From assembly GCA_002305415.1 (NCBI GenBank), contig DBQX01000119.1, positions 1-47,056 on the forward strand: a stretch of DNA of 47,056 nt, written 5' to 3'. This document shows positions 40,352 to 47,056 of the stretch, one piece after another. Under the pieces are notes generated by a model. The model had not been told where the DNA came from and searched no databases. It saw nothing but the letters and a program-made list of their open reading frames with translations. The position numbers and the translations under genes are program-made. Every line of letters starts with the position of its first letter. The stretch's first letter is position 1. Source of the stretch: Actinomycetales bacterium UBA1383 (GTDB lineage Bacteria > Actinomycetota > Actinomycetes > Actinomycetales > Actinomycetaceae).

Positions 40352-41961
40352 CAGGGCCGCCGGATGTGCGCGAGGGCGGCCATGACCTCCGCCTCGGTGA
40401 TGTCGTCCACCTGCACGACCCGGCCGATGGCCTCCGGGAGGATCCAGCGGAGCCGCCCGGCGTGCACCTTCTTGTCCCCGCGCAGGGCACGCGCGACGAC
40501 CGCCGGGTCGAACTCCCGGTGCGTGGCGAAGCCGAGGTGCGCGACGACGTCGTCGATCTCCGCGGCGAGTTCGGGGCTGGCACCGCGCGCCACCGCCATG
40601 TGGGCGACGGCGCGCGTCCCGAGGACGACCGCCTGGCCGTGGGGCAGGGTGTAGCGGGACTCGATCTCGAGGGCGTGCCCGATCGTGTGGCCCAGGTTCA
40701 GGGTGCGCCGTTCACCGGCCTCGAACGGGTCGCGGTCCACGACGCCGACCTTCAGCAGTGCGGCGCGCTCCACCATGGCGTAGCGCGCGGCGAGGTCGGC
40801 CTGCGGGCCGGTCTCGAGCGCGGCCCGCCCTGAGGTCCTGACCAGCTCCCACAGCCACGGATCGCCGATGATGCCGCACTTGAGGGTCTCGCCCATGCCG
40901 TCGAGCAGGCGGTCCCGGTCGAGGGTGGCGAGGGTGGCCAGGTCGCCGACGACGGCGACCGGCGGCCAGAATGCCCCGGCGGCGTTCTTCGCGGCGGACA
41001 GGTCCACGGCCACCTTGCCGCCGATGGCGGCGTCCGCCATCGCGAGCCACGTCGTCGGCACCTGGATCAACGGCGCACCGCGCATGTAGAGCGCGGCCGC
41101 CGTGCCGACGAGGTCCCCGGTGGTGCCGCCCCCGATCGCGACCCAGGCATCCCCGCGCTCCGCGTGGGCCTCGGCGGCGAACTCGAGCATGGCCTCCGCG
41201 CTGGAGAGGCGCTTGTTCGCCTCCCCGGCATCGATCAGGAGGCGGCGCGCCGCGGGGAAGGCCCCCACGATCCCGGGCTGGAGGTCCATGACGACCTGGT
41301 CGGCGACCACGACGGGCACGCCCGTGGAGTACCGCGCCACGAGGTCGGCCAGGCTGGCCGGGGTGAGCCGGTGGCCGAGGAGGATCTGGGCGCTGCGCGG
41401 TCCCATCGGGTGGTCGCGGCGCACCACGAGGTCGAGCAGGCGCCGGGCAGCGGGCGTGGCGTCGCCGTGGGTGCCCAGCCACTCGATCGCGAGTTCCACG
41501 GCGCGCTCGACCGGGACGTCGTCCGCGATGACGAGGTCGGCGGCGCGGTAGAACCGCTCACGCTCGGCGCGCCGGCGGGCCAGCTGCGTGACGTCGGACG
41601 CGGTCGGGCGCGGGACCTCGTGGGCCGCGAGGCGGGCGGCGAGCACGTCGTCGGGCGCATCCAGCCAGATCACGGGCCCGGCATGCCACAGCCGCCACCG
41701 CGCGATCGGGTCGATGACCGCGCCGCCGCCGGTGGCGAGAACGGTGTTGGTCCGGGCCGCCGCCGCGCGCGTGATCCCCGCCTCGGCAGCCCGGAAGGCG
41801 GGCTCGCCGTGCTGCGTGATGAAGCGGTCCGGGCTGAGTCCGTGGGTGGCGGTGAACTCCTCGTCGAGGTCGAGGAAGTCGCGGCCGGTGGCGCGGGCGA
41901 GGAGGCGGCCCACGGTTGACTTGCCGGAGCCGGGCAGGCCAACCAGGATGACGTCAGACAC
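40351..41961 (-). CDS. aroKB: Fused shikimate kinase / 3-dehydroquinate synthase (AroK-AroB)
   Basis: 536-aa bifunctional protein. Residues 1-165 are shikimate kinase: Walker A GLPGSGKST (8-16), DLDEEF (31-36) and GGGA (78-81). Residues 188-536 are dehydroquinate synthase: GGGTTGDLVGTAAALYMRG, VPTTWLAMADAAIGGK, the metal-site Glu in GMGETLKCGIIG, NLGHTIGHALE and YTLPHGQAVVLG. In AroB the usual GGKTGIN is GGKVAVD here, but the catalytic Lys is retained. The two catalyse steps 5 and 2 of the pathway. The frame has no stop between domains and one start, the GTG at 41961, which overlaps aroE by 8 nt. Fusions of this kind are known in some actinobacteria such as bifidobacteria. Confidence 0.93.
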   Translation of the reverse strand: MSDVILVGLPGSGKSTVGRLLARATGRDFLDLDEEFTATHGLSPDRFITQHGEPAFRAAEAGITRAAAARTNTVLATGGGAVIDPIARWRLWHAGPVIWLDAPDDVLAARLAAHEVPRPTASDVTQLARRRAERERFYRAADLVIADDVPVERAVELAIEWLGTHGDATPAARRLLDLVVRRDHPMGPRSAQILLGHRLTPASLADLVARYSTGVPVVVADQVVMDLQPGIVGAFPAARRLLIDAGEANKRLSSAEAMLEFAAEAHAERGDAWVAIGGGTTGDLVGTAAALYMRGAPLIQVPTTWLAMADAAIGGKVAVDLSAAKNAAGAFWPPVAVVGDLATLATLDRDRLLDGMGETLKCGIIGDPWLWELVRTSGRAALETGPQADLAARYAMVERAALLKVGVVDRDPFEAGERRTLNLGHTIGHALEIESRYTLPHGQAVVLGTRAVAHMAVARGASPELAAEIDDVVAHLGFATHREFDPAVVARALRGDKKVHAGRLRWILPEAIGRVVQVDDITEAEVMAALAHIRRP

Positions 41962-42745
41962 TCTCGGCCCCCAGTTCGTCCAGCAGCGCGGCCAGCATCG
42001 GGTCGGCGATCTCCGGGCCGACCGTGATGCCCTCGGGGGCGAGCCACAGGGCCAGCGACCGCCACGCCTGGCCCACCAGCAACCCCCCGCCGTTCCGTGC
42101 GCGTGCCCCGATCGCGCGGGCATCCTCGACGAGCGTGGTCGGGGTGGGACGGTAGACGAGGTCGAGCACGGCGACCTCGGGGCGGAGGTCCTCGGGATCG
42201 ATCGGCGACTCGTCGGAGAGGGTCCCCACCGGGGTCGCGTTCACGAGGAGGTCCGCGCTCCGGAGGAGCGCGCCCACGTTCCGCAGCGAGCCGTCCCGCC
42301 GCTGGGCGACCGTCACCGCGGCGTCCATGCGGAACAGGGCGAGCTGGACCGCCTTGGAGGCGCCCCCGTTCCCGAGGACGACGGCGCGCCGCACGCCGTC
42401 GGGGCTGAGGGCGCGGATCTCGTCGGCGAGGGCCGGGATGTCCGTGTTGTGGCCCGTCAGCCGCGTGCCCGTCCGCACAATGGTGTTCACGGCACGCGTC
42501 ATGCGGGCGTCGTCGGTGAGTTCGTCGCACGCCTCGGCCGCCATCCGCTTGTGCGGGACGGTGACGTTCGCGCCGACGCCGCTCTCCCGGAAGCGTTCGA
42601 TCTCGCGGGGGAAGTGGGCGGGACTGACGTCGGTGAGCACGTAGTCGTACTCGGACTCCAGGCCGAGGACGCGCAGCGCGGCGCGGTGGATGACGGGCGA
42701 GGCCGAGTAGGAGATGTGGTGGCCGAAGAGTTCCAGCACCTTCAC
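41954..42745 (-). CDS. aroE: Shikimate dehydrogenase
   Basis: Reduces 3-dehydroshikimate to shikimate with NADPH. The 263-aa protein has the substrate-domain motif SYSASPVIHRAAL, the catalytic Lys in NVTVPHKRMAAEACDELT, AVNTIV, the catalytic Asp in GHNTDIPALADEI, and the dinucleotide loop GNGGASKAVQLA. NATPVGTLSDESPI follows. The N-terminal GHHISYSASP and NTDIPAL differ from the usual G.PI.HS.SP and NTD..G, as in the actinobacterial AroE group. The GTG start overlaps the aroA stop (GTGA). C-terminal GGGLLVGQAW is the conserved closing motif. Confidence 0.92.
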   Translation of the reverse strand: MKVLELFGHHISYSASPVIHRAALRVLGLESEYDYVLTDVSPAHFPREIERFRESGVGANVTVPHKRMAAEACDELTDDARMTRAVNTIVRTGTRLTGHNTDIPALADEIRALSPDGVRRAVVLGNGGASKAVQLALFRMDAAVTVAQRRDGSLRNVGALLRSADLLVNATPVGTLSDESPIDPEDLRPEVAVLDLVYRPTPTTLVEDARAIGARARNGGGLLVGQAWRSLALWLAPEGITVGPEIADPMLAALLDELGAESV

Positions 42746-44061
42746 AACAGGCTCCCCAAGTCGTCGAAGAATCCGGGATAGGAGATGTCCGCGCAGGCCG
42801 GGTCGTCGACGTCGCAGTCCAGCGTTCCCACCCCGACGAGGTCGGCGATGGCGAAGGCCATCGCGATCCGGTGGTCACCGCCGGTCGCCACGGTGGCCGA
42901 GCCGCTGGAGGAGGTCGTCCGGACCGGGGAGCCTGTGATGCGCCAGCCGTCGGGGAGCTCGTGGGCGTCGACGCCGATCGCGCGCAGCCCGGCGACCGTG
43001 AGGGCGATCCGGTCGGACTCCTTCACTCGCAGCTCCCCGGCACCGGTCAGGGTGGACGTGCCCTCCGCGGCGGCCATGGCGATGGCGAGGACCGGCAGTT
43101 CGTCGATGACGTCCGCGACCTCCGGGGCGGCGAGCTCGATGGCCCGCAGCCGCGGTCCCGACCGGATCCGCAGCCGGCCCGCGGGCTCGGGGCCGGGAAG
43201 CTCCGCCGGGATCACCTCGATGTGGGCGCCCATCCGCTCCAGCACGCGGATCACGCCGACGCGGGTGGGGTTGAGCCCGACGAGCGGCAGGATGATGTCC
43301 GCCCTCGGGTGGATGGCGCCCGCCACGAGCCAGAACGCCGCGCCGGAGGGGTCGGCAGGGACGTCGATGTCCCGGCATTCCCAGCGCGCGGGCCCGTGCA
43401 CCGTGGTGGTGAGTCCGGTACGGCTCACCTCGGCGCCGAGGAAGGTGAGGAGGCGCTCGGTGTGGTCGCGGGTGGGCCCTGGGGTCGTGATCGTGGTGAC
43501 GCCGTCGGCGGCGACGGCGGCGAGGACCAGCGCGCCCAGGACCTGGGCGGAGGCGATGCGGAGGTGGTGTGCCCCGGGGAGGAGGGGGACGCCGCCGTCG
43601 ATGGTCACCGGGGCGTGGCCGTCCGTCGTCGTGACGCGGGCGCCCATGGCGCGCAGCGGCTCGGCGACCCGCTCCATCGGCCGCGCCGAGAGCGAATCGT
43701 CGCCGGTGAGGACGGTGCGGCCGGCGCGGGTGGTCGCGGCCCCGGTGAGCAGGCGCATCAGGGTGCCGGCGTTGCCGCAGTCCAGGGTGACGGGATCCGT
43801 GCCGGGAAGGGCGGCCCGTGCCCTCCCGCCGCCGGTGACGTGGTAGCGGACCGGTGCGGTGGCGTTGTCGTCCGCATCGGTGAGGGTGCGCAGGGCACCC
43901 AGGTCCGCGAGCGCGGCGGCGGTGGACCGCACGTCACCGCCCGGCCGGTGGAGGGAGATGACGGCGGAGCCCTCGCCCATCGCGTTGAGGAGGAGCGCCC
44001 GGTGTGCGATGGACTTGTCGGCGGGGAGCTGCACCGTGCCACGGAGTGCGGGGGCGGGCAT
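42742..44061 (-). CDS. aroA: 3-phosphoshikimate 1-carboxyvinyltransferase (EPSP synthase)
   Basis: Joins shikimate 3-phosphate and phosphoenolpyruvate, step six of the pathway. The 439-aa protein has PADKSIAHRALLLNAM (catalytic Lys), the PEP motif CGNAGTLMRLLTG, SARPMERVAEPLRAMGA, the S3P site ASAQVLGALVLAA, and the catalytic-type DELPVLAIAMAAAEG and ELRVKESDRI. The NAGT with Gly at the position linked to glyphosate sensitivity suggests a class I enzyme. The ATG at 44061 has GGAAGGGAA about 6 nt upstream; a longer frame to 44115 lacks one. It heads the aro operon. No aroC is in the window. Confidence 0.94.
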   Translation of the reverse strand: MPAPALRGTVQLPADKSIAHRALLLNAMGEGSAVISLHRPGGDVRSTAAALADLGALRTLTDADDNATAPVRYHVTGGGRARAALPGTDPVTLDCGNAGTLMRLLTGAATTRAGRTVLTGDDSLSARPMERVAEPLRAMGARVTTTDGHAPVTIDGGVPLLPGAHHLRIASAQVLGALVLAAVAADGVTTITTPGPTRDHTERLLTFLGAEVSRTGLTTTVHGPARWECRDIDVPADPSGAAFWLVAGAIHPRADIILPLVGLNPTRVGVIRVLERMGAHIEVIPAELPGPEPAGRLRIRSGPRLRAIELAAPEVADVIDELPVLAIAMAAAEGTSTLTGAGELRVKESDRIALTVAGLRAIGVDAHELPDGWRITGSPVRTTSSSGSATVATGGDHRIAMAFAIADLVGVGTLDCDVDDPACADISYPGFFDDLGSLL

Positions 44062-44155
44062 GACGATTCCCTTCCGGTTGCCGCGACAGGCGCGGGACGG
44101 GTGTGGTGGGTCCATTCTGGACCCTGCCGGACCGTGCGCGGGACGCGCGCGGTGC

Positions 44156-45124
44156 TCAGTCCTCGACGCAGATCTCCCGGCGGGCGATCGAGCGGACCGT
44201 CAGCACGGTGAGCGTCGCGATGAGCGCCACGAGGAGGGCATAGACCACGAGGGCGACCACGCGGAAGAACTCGCCGCCCGACTCGTGGTACATGAGCAGG
44301 CTCGCGATCGCGAGGGCCGCCACGGGGAACGAGTACGCCCACCACGAGAGGAAGAACCGGACGCGCCGCAGCATCCCGACCTGGGCGAGCAGGAACAGGA
44401 ACAGGAACAGCGCGAAGTGGTAGAGCACCAGCGCGACGTTGTCCAGGGCGCCGTTCAGCCGGACGTAGGCGATGAACCCGACCGCGGGTGGCGCGAGCAG
44501 GATGAAGAACGTGGGCAGGAGCTTCTGGGGGAGCGGGTGGTGGAAGAAGATCCGGTAGAAGAAGATCACCTGCAGGATCGTCCAGAACACCAGGCCCACG
44601 CTGAAGAAGAACCAGGAGACGTCCATCTGGCCGTGGGGGACTCCGGCGATGGGCACGAGGATGTTGCCCACCACGGGCAGGAACCACACGGGGCTCATGT
44701 GCTGGATCTGGAAGCGCTGCTGCTGCACCCAGATGGTGAGCACCACGAGGGTCATCACGAGGTGCAGCACGGTTCCCACGACCCACAGCGCCAGCGAGGT
44801 GGGCTCGTGCACCTGGAGGAAGGCGATGGCGAGCAGCAGGAAGGCGATCGAGAAGGCCGGGAAGAAGCTGATCCGCACCGGGTCGTTGAACTCCCGGATG
44901 CACGCCTCGCGGTGCACCACCAGCTTGCGGAGGTAGGTGGCCGTGATCACGGCGAAGACGGCGACGGACAGCCACAGCAGCGCCGTGCTCGCCACGGAGG
45001 CGATGCCGAAGAGGCTCTCGACGCGCTGGGTGGCGATCGTGAGGCCCGCCAGGCCCATCACCACCGAGGGGAACGAGACGGGGAAGTTCGCGAGGCGAGC
45101 GGGGACGGTCTGCACGACCTCCAC
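44156..45124 (-). CDS. TDT/SLAC1 family transporter (TehA-like channel)
   Basis: 322-aa protein with ten closely spaced membrane segments, the plan of the tellurite-resistance/dicarboxylate transporter (TDT) family. It starts ARLANFPVSFPSVVMGLAGLT, the typical first helix with FP-x-x-MG-x-AG. Aromatic-rich PVWFLPVVGNILVPIAG and VSWFFFSVGLVFWTILQVIFFYRI follow, as in TehA and plant SLAC1 anion channels. The gating Phe cannot be placed safely. The GTG at 45124 gives the usual length; the longer frame to 45289 overlaps the PhoH gene promoter. The exported solute is unknown (anions, tellurite, dicarboxylates). Confidence 0.82.
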   Translation of the reverse strand: MEVVQTVPARLANFPVSFPSVVMGLAGLTIATQRVESLFGIASVASTALLWLSVAVFAVITATYLRKLVVHREACIREFNDPVRISFFPAFSIAFLLLAIAFLQVHEPTSLALWVVGTVLHLVMTLVVLTIWVQQQRFQIQHMSPVWFLPVVGNILVPIAGVPHGQMDVSWFFFSVGLVFWTILQVIFFYRIFFHHPLPQKLLPTFFILLAPPAVGFIAYVRLNGALDNVALVLYHFALFLFLFLLAQVGMLRRVRFFLSWWAYSFPVAALAIASLLMYHESGGEFFRVVALVVYALLVALIATLTVLTVRSIARREICVED

Positions 45125-45230
45125 TGTCCCACGCCGCACCGGCGCGCCACGCCCGGGTGCGGGGAGCGGCGACGTACTGTGGTGATGACCACATCGCCGA
45201 GGGCGCTGCGGCGCCACGAGGAGGAACCAC

Positions 45231-46580
45231 GTGACATCGCTGCTGCAGCCACAGACGGCGGTCGATCCCGCCCGGACGGCGCTTCGCACCTACGTGCTCG
45301 ACACGTCGGTCCTGCTCTCGGACCCCCACGCCATCCTCCGGTTCGCGGAGCACGAGGTGGTCCTGCCCGTCGTCGTGATCACGGAGCTCGAGGGCAAGCG
45401 CCACCACTCCGAGCTGGGCTACTTCGCGCGCAGCGCGCTGCGCCTGCTGGACGACCTGCGCATGATGCACGGACGGCTGGACCGCCCGATCCCCGTGGGG
45501 GTGGACGGGGGGACGGTGCGCGTCGAGCTCAACCACATGAGCGAGGGCGCGCTGCCCAACGGGATGCGCCTCGGCGACAACGACACCCGCATCCTCGCCG
45601 TCGCCGCCAACCTCGCGAAGGAGGGCCTCGCCGTCACGGTCGTGTCCAAGGACCTCCCGATGCGGGTCAAGGCGGCCGCGCTCGGCATCAACGCCGAGGA
45701 GTACCGTGCGCAGCAGGTGATCGAGTCGGGCTGGACCGGGATGACCACGGCGCAGCTGACCGAGTCGGAGATGTCGGGCCTCTGGCGCGACGGCGGCCTC
45801 GTGATCGCGGATCTCGCGACCCCCGGCGACCTGGCGGACCAGCCGGTGCACACCGGCGTCATCATGCACTCGCCCCGCGGCTCCGCGCTCGGCAAGGTCA
45901 CCCGGGACGGCCGGATCGCCGTCGTCCGCGGCGACCGCGAGGTGTTCGGCCTGCGGGGCCGTTCCGCCGAGCAGCGGGTGGCGATCGACCACCTCCTGGA
46001 CAGCGCCATCGGGATCATCTCCCTCGGGGGCCGCGCGGGAACGGGGAAGTCCGCGCTCGCCCTCTGCGCCGGGCTCGAGGCTGTGCTCGAGCGGCAGGAA
46101 CACCGCAAGGTGCTGGTGTTCCGGCCGCTCTACGCCGTCGGCGGCCAGGAGCTCGGCTACCTGCCGGGCAGCGAGTCGGAGAAGATGAATCCCTGGGCTG
46201 AGGCCGTGTTCGACACCCTCGGCTCCGTGGTCGCCCAGGAGGTGGTGGACGACGTCCTCGCCCGCGGCCTCCTCGAGGTCCTGCCGCTCACCCACATCCG
46301 GGGCCGCTCGTTGCACGACGCCTTCGTGATCGTGGATGAGGCGCAGTCCCTGGAACGGAACGTGCTGCTCACGGTGCTGTCCCGGATCGGCCAGAACTCG
46401 AAGGTGGTGCTCACCCACGACATCGCGCAGCGGGACAACCTGCGGGTCGGCCGGCACGACGGCGTCGTGGCGGTCATCGAGGCGCTGAAGAACAACGACC
46501 TCTTCGCCCACGTCACGCTCACCCGCTCCGAGCGCTCGGCGATCGCCGCCCTCGTCACGGAGATGCTCGACCAGGGCTGA
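45231..46580 (+). CDS. PIN domain-PhoH ATPase fusion (PhoH2)
   Basis: 449-aa protein. The N-terminal PIN ribonuclease domain (about 18-145) has the acidic residues RTYVLDTSVLLSDP, VITELEGKRHHSELG and LGDNDTRIL. The C-terminal PhoH ATPase (about 235-445) has Walker A GRAGTGKSALA (about 267-277), Walker B FVIVDEAQSLERN and HDIAQRDN. PhoH2 proteins unwind and cleave RNA in mycobacteria and are often preceded by a small antitoxin-like ORF; none is seen here. The GTG has GAGGA about 6 nt upstream, and TACTGT (45175-45180) may be its -10 box. Divergent from the TDT gene. Confidence 0.9.
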   Translation: MTSLLQPQTAVDPARTALRTYVLDTSVLLSDPHAILRFAEHEVVLPVVVITELEGKRHHSELGYFARSALRLLDDLRMMHGRLDRPIPVGVDGGTVRVELNHMSEGALPNGMRLGDNDTRILAVAANLAKEGLAVTVVSKDLPMRVKAAALGINAEEYRAQQVIESGWTGMTTAQLTESEMSGLWRDGGLVIADLATPGDLADQPVHTGVIMHSPRGSALGKVTRDGRIAVVRGDREVFGLRGRSAEQRVAIDHLLDSAIGIISLGGRAGTGKSALALCAGLEAVLERQEHRKVLVFRPLYAVGGQELGYLPGSESEKMNPWAEAVFDTLGSVVAQEVVDDVLARGLLEVLPLTHIRGRSLHDAFVIVDEAQSLERNVLLTVLSRIGQNSKVVLTHDIAQRDNLRVGRHDGVVAVIEALKNNDLFAHVTLTRSERSAIAALVTEMLDQG

Positions 46581-46628
46581 ACGGCGCGGCTGGGCAGCGC
46601 CCCGATGGCGCGGCCGCCGGGCGCGGGT

Positions 46629-46634
46629 TAGGTT
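46629..46634 (+). promoter_or_regulatory. -10-like element before the last gene
   Basis: TAGGTT ends 6 nt before the ATG at 46641 with no ribosome site between, suggesting a leaderless transcript. Confidence 0.4.
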
Positions 46635-46640
46635 CCGTCC

Positions 46641-47056
46641 ATGTCCACGCGTGCGCGCGCCGCACTGGCTGGCGCCCTTGCCGCCCTTGCCGCCCTCGGC
46701 CTGTCCGAGCTCGCCGCCGGGCTCGTCGCCGGGGTGCCGTCCCTGGTGGAGGCGGTCGCCGACGTCGTGATCGACTCGGCGCCCACCCCGGTCAAGGACT
46801 GGGCGATCGCCACGTTCGGGACGGCCAACAAGACCGTCCTGGTCGTGGGGGTCGTCGTGGTCGTCGGCGCCCTTGGAGCCGGGATCGGGACGCTCGTGCG
46901 CGAGCGGTGGGCCGCGGGGGCGTTCGCGCTCCTCGGCGCAGTCGGCGCCGGGGCGGCGATCCTCGGGGGCGCGCCCGCCGGAGGGGCGCTGCTGGCCGCG
47001 GCCATCGCCGTCGGGGGCGCGCTCCTCGCGCTCGGGGCGCTCCGCCGTCTCGACGG
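46641..47056 (+). CDS. Membrane-anchored protein, 3'-truncated by window (possibly molybdopterin oxidoreductase)
   Basis: The first 138 codons of a longer gene. STRARAALAGALAALAALGLSELAAGLV begins the frame, followed by about four membrane segments with short loops (AFGTANKTVLVVGVVVVV-type pattern near nt 46810). This resembles the N-terminal membrane region of actinobacterial sulfite oxidase-type (SUOX/YedY-like) molybdopterin oxidoreductases, whose catalytic domain would lie beyond the window. The similarity is from memory of the N-terminal pattern only. The ATG has TAGGTT 6 nt upstream. Confidence 0.55.
   Translation, partial: MSTRARAALAGALAALAALGLSELAAGLVAGVPSLVEAVADVVIDSAPTPVKDWAIATFGTANKTVLVVGVVVVVGALGAGIGTLVRERWAAGAFALLGAVGAGAAILGGAPAGGALLAAAIAVGGALLALGALRRLD

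Noticed and set aside
43758..46511. A 917-aa minus-strand open frame across TDT and PhoH genes
   Set aside because: It runs antisense to the PIN-PhoH gene and out of frame with the TDT and aroA genes, and shows low-complexity sequence typical of shadow frames in high-GC DNA.

Overview
The window is a chromosomal segment of a high-GC actinobacterium, most probably of the Micrococcales type. The reasons are a resuscitation-promoting factor (RpfB) next to rsmA-ispE, a mycothiol-conjugate amidase (mca), DUF501, DUF4307 and DUF664 proteins, CTC-type L25, FtsB/DivIC after eno, many GTG starts, 4-nt ATGA/GTGA gene overlaps, and -10-like hexamers placed 6-8 nt before start codons (probable leaderless mRNAs). 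The species cannot be named from the sequence alone. Almost all of it is core genome; there is no CRISPR array, prophage or intact insertion sequence.

Layout. 1-5.9 kb (+): 3' part of rpfB, a strong terminator, rsmA-ispE, a lower-GC GT87-like membrane protein, and an ABC-F ATPase. 5.9-9.3 kb (-): tetR-natA-natB-like export operon followed by a marR gene with a palindromic operator. 9.4-10.4 kb (-): a 74-codon remnant of a Tad pilus gene (tadC), a probable scar, and a type IV prepilin peptidase. 10.5-18 kb (+): tRNA-Gln, glmU-prs, rplY (L25) with its own promoter and a long leader hairpin, pth, an ABC exporter, then a lower-GC tract carrying a GT87 glycosyltransferase and an orphan Flp pilin. 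18-18.8 kb (-): ZIP metal transporter. 18.9-23.7 kb (+): mfd, a SurA-N-like lipoprotein, mazG. 23.7-25.2 kb (-): polytopic membrane protein of unknown function. 25.4-28.8 kb (+): eno, terminator, ftsB/divIC, DUF501, ppx/gppA.

28.9-30.3 kb (-): NhaD-like antiporter. 30.4-32.7 kb (+): a tRNA with Leu(UAA) anticodon but a short class I variable loop, Bax inhibitor-1 protein, FKBP isomerase, DinB/DUF664. 32.7-36.7 kb: msrA (-), AI-2E family transporter (+), greA with a terminator-like hairpin in its leader and DUF4307 (-), mca and a small membrane protein (+). 37-39 kb (-): PPK2 kinase and hemolysin III protein. 39.2 kb (+): isoprenyl transferase. 39.9-44.1 kb (-): a tight shikimate operon aroA-aroE-aroK/B fusion-aroQ. 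44.2-47.1 kb: TDT/SLAC1 channel (-), PIN-PhoH protein (+), and the start of a membrane-anchored protein (+) cut by the window end.

How the genes fit together: cell-envelope supply (glmU, ispE, uppS, rpfB, ftsB), nucleotide and RNA metabolism (prs, pth, rsmA, greA, mfd, mazG, ppx, ppk2), aromatic amino acid synthesis (aro genes) and redox protection (mca, msrA). The most interesting items are regulatory or decayed rather than a new gene cluster: the L25 leader hairpin, the greA leader hairpin, the class I Leu(UAA) tRNA, the tadC remnant beside a surviving prepilin peptidase and orphan pilin, and the two low-GC GT87 insertions. No untranslated stretch longer than 300 bases was found.
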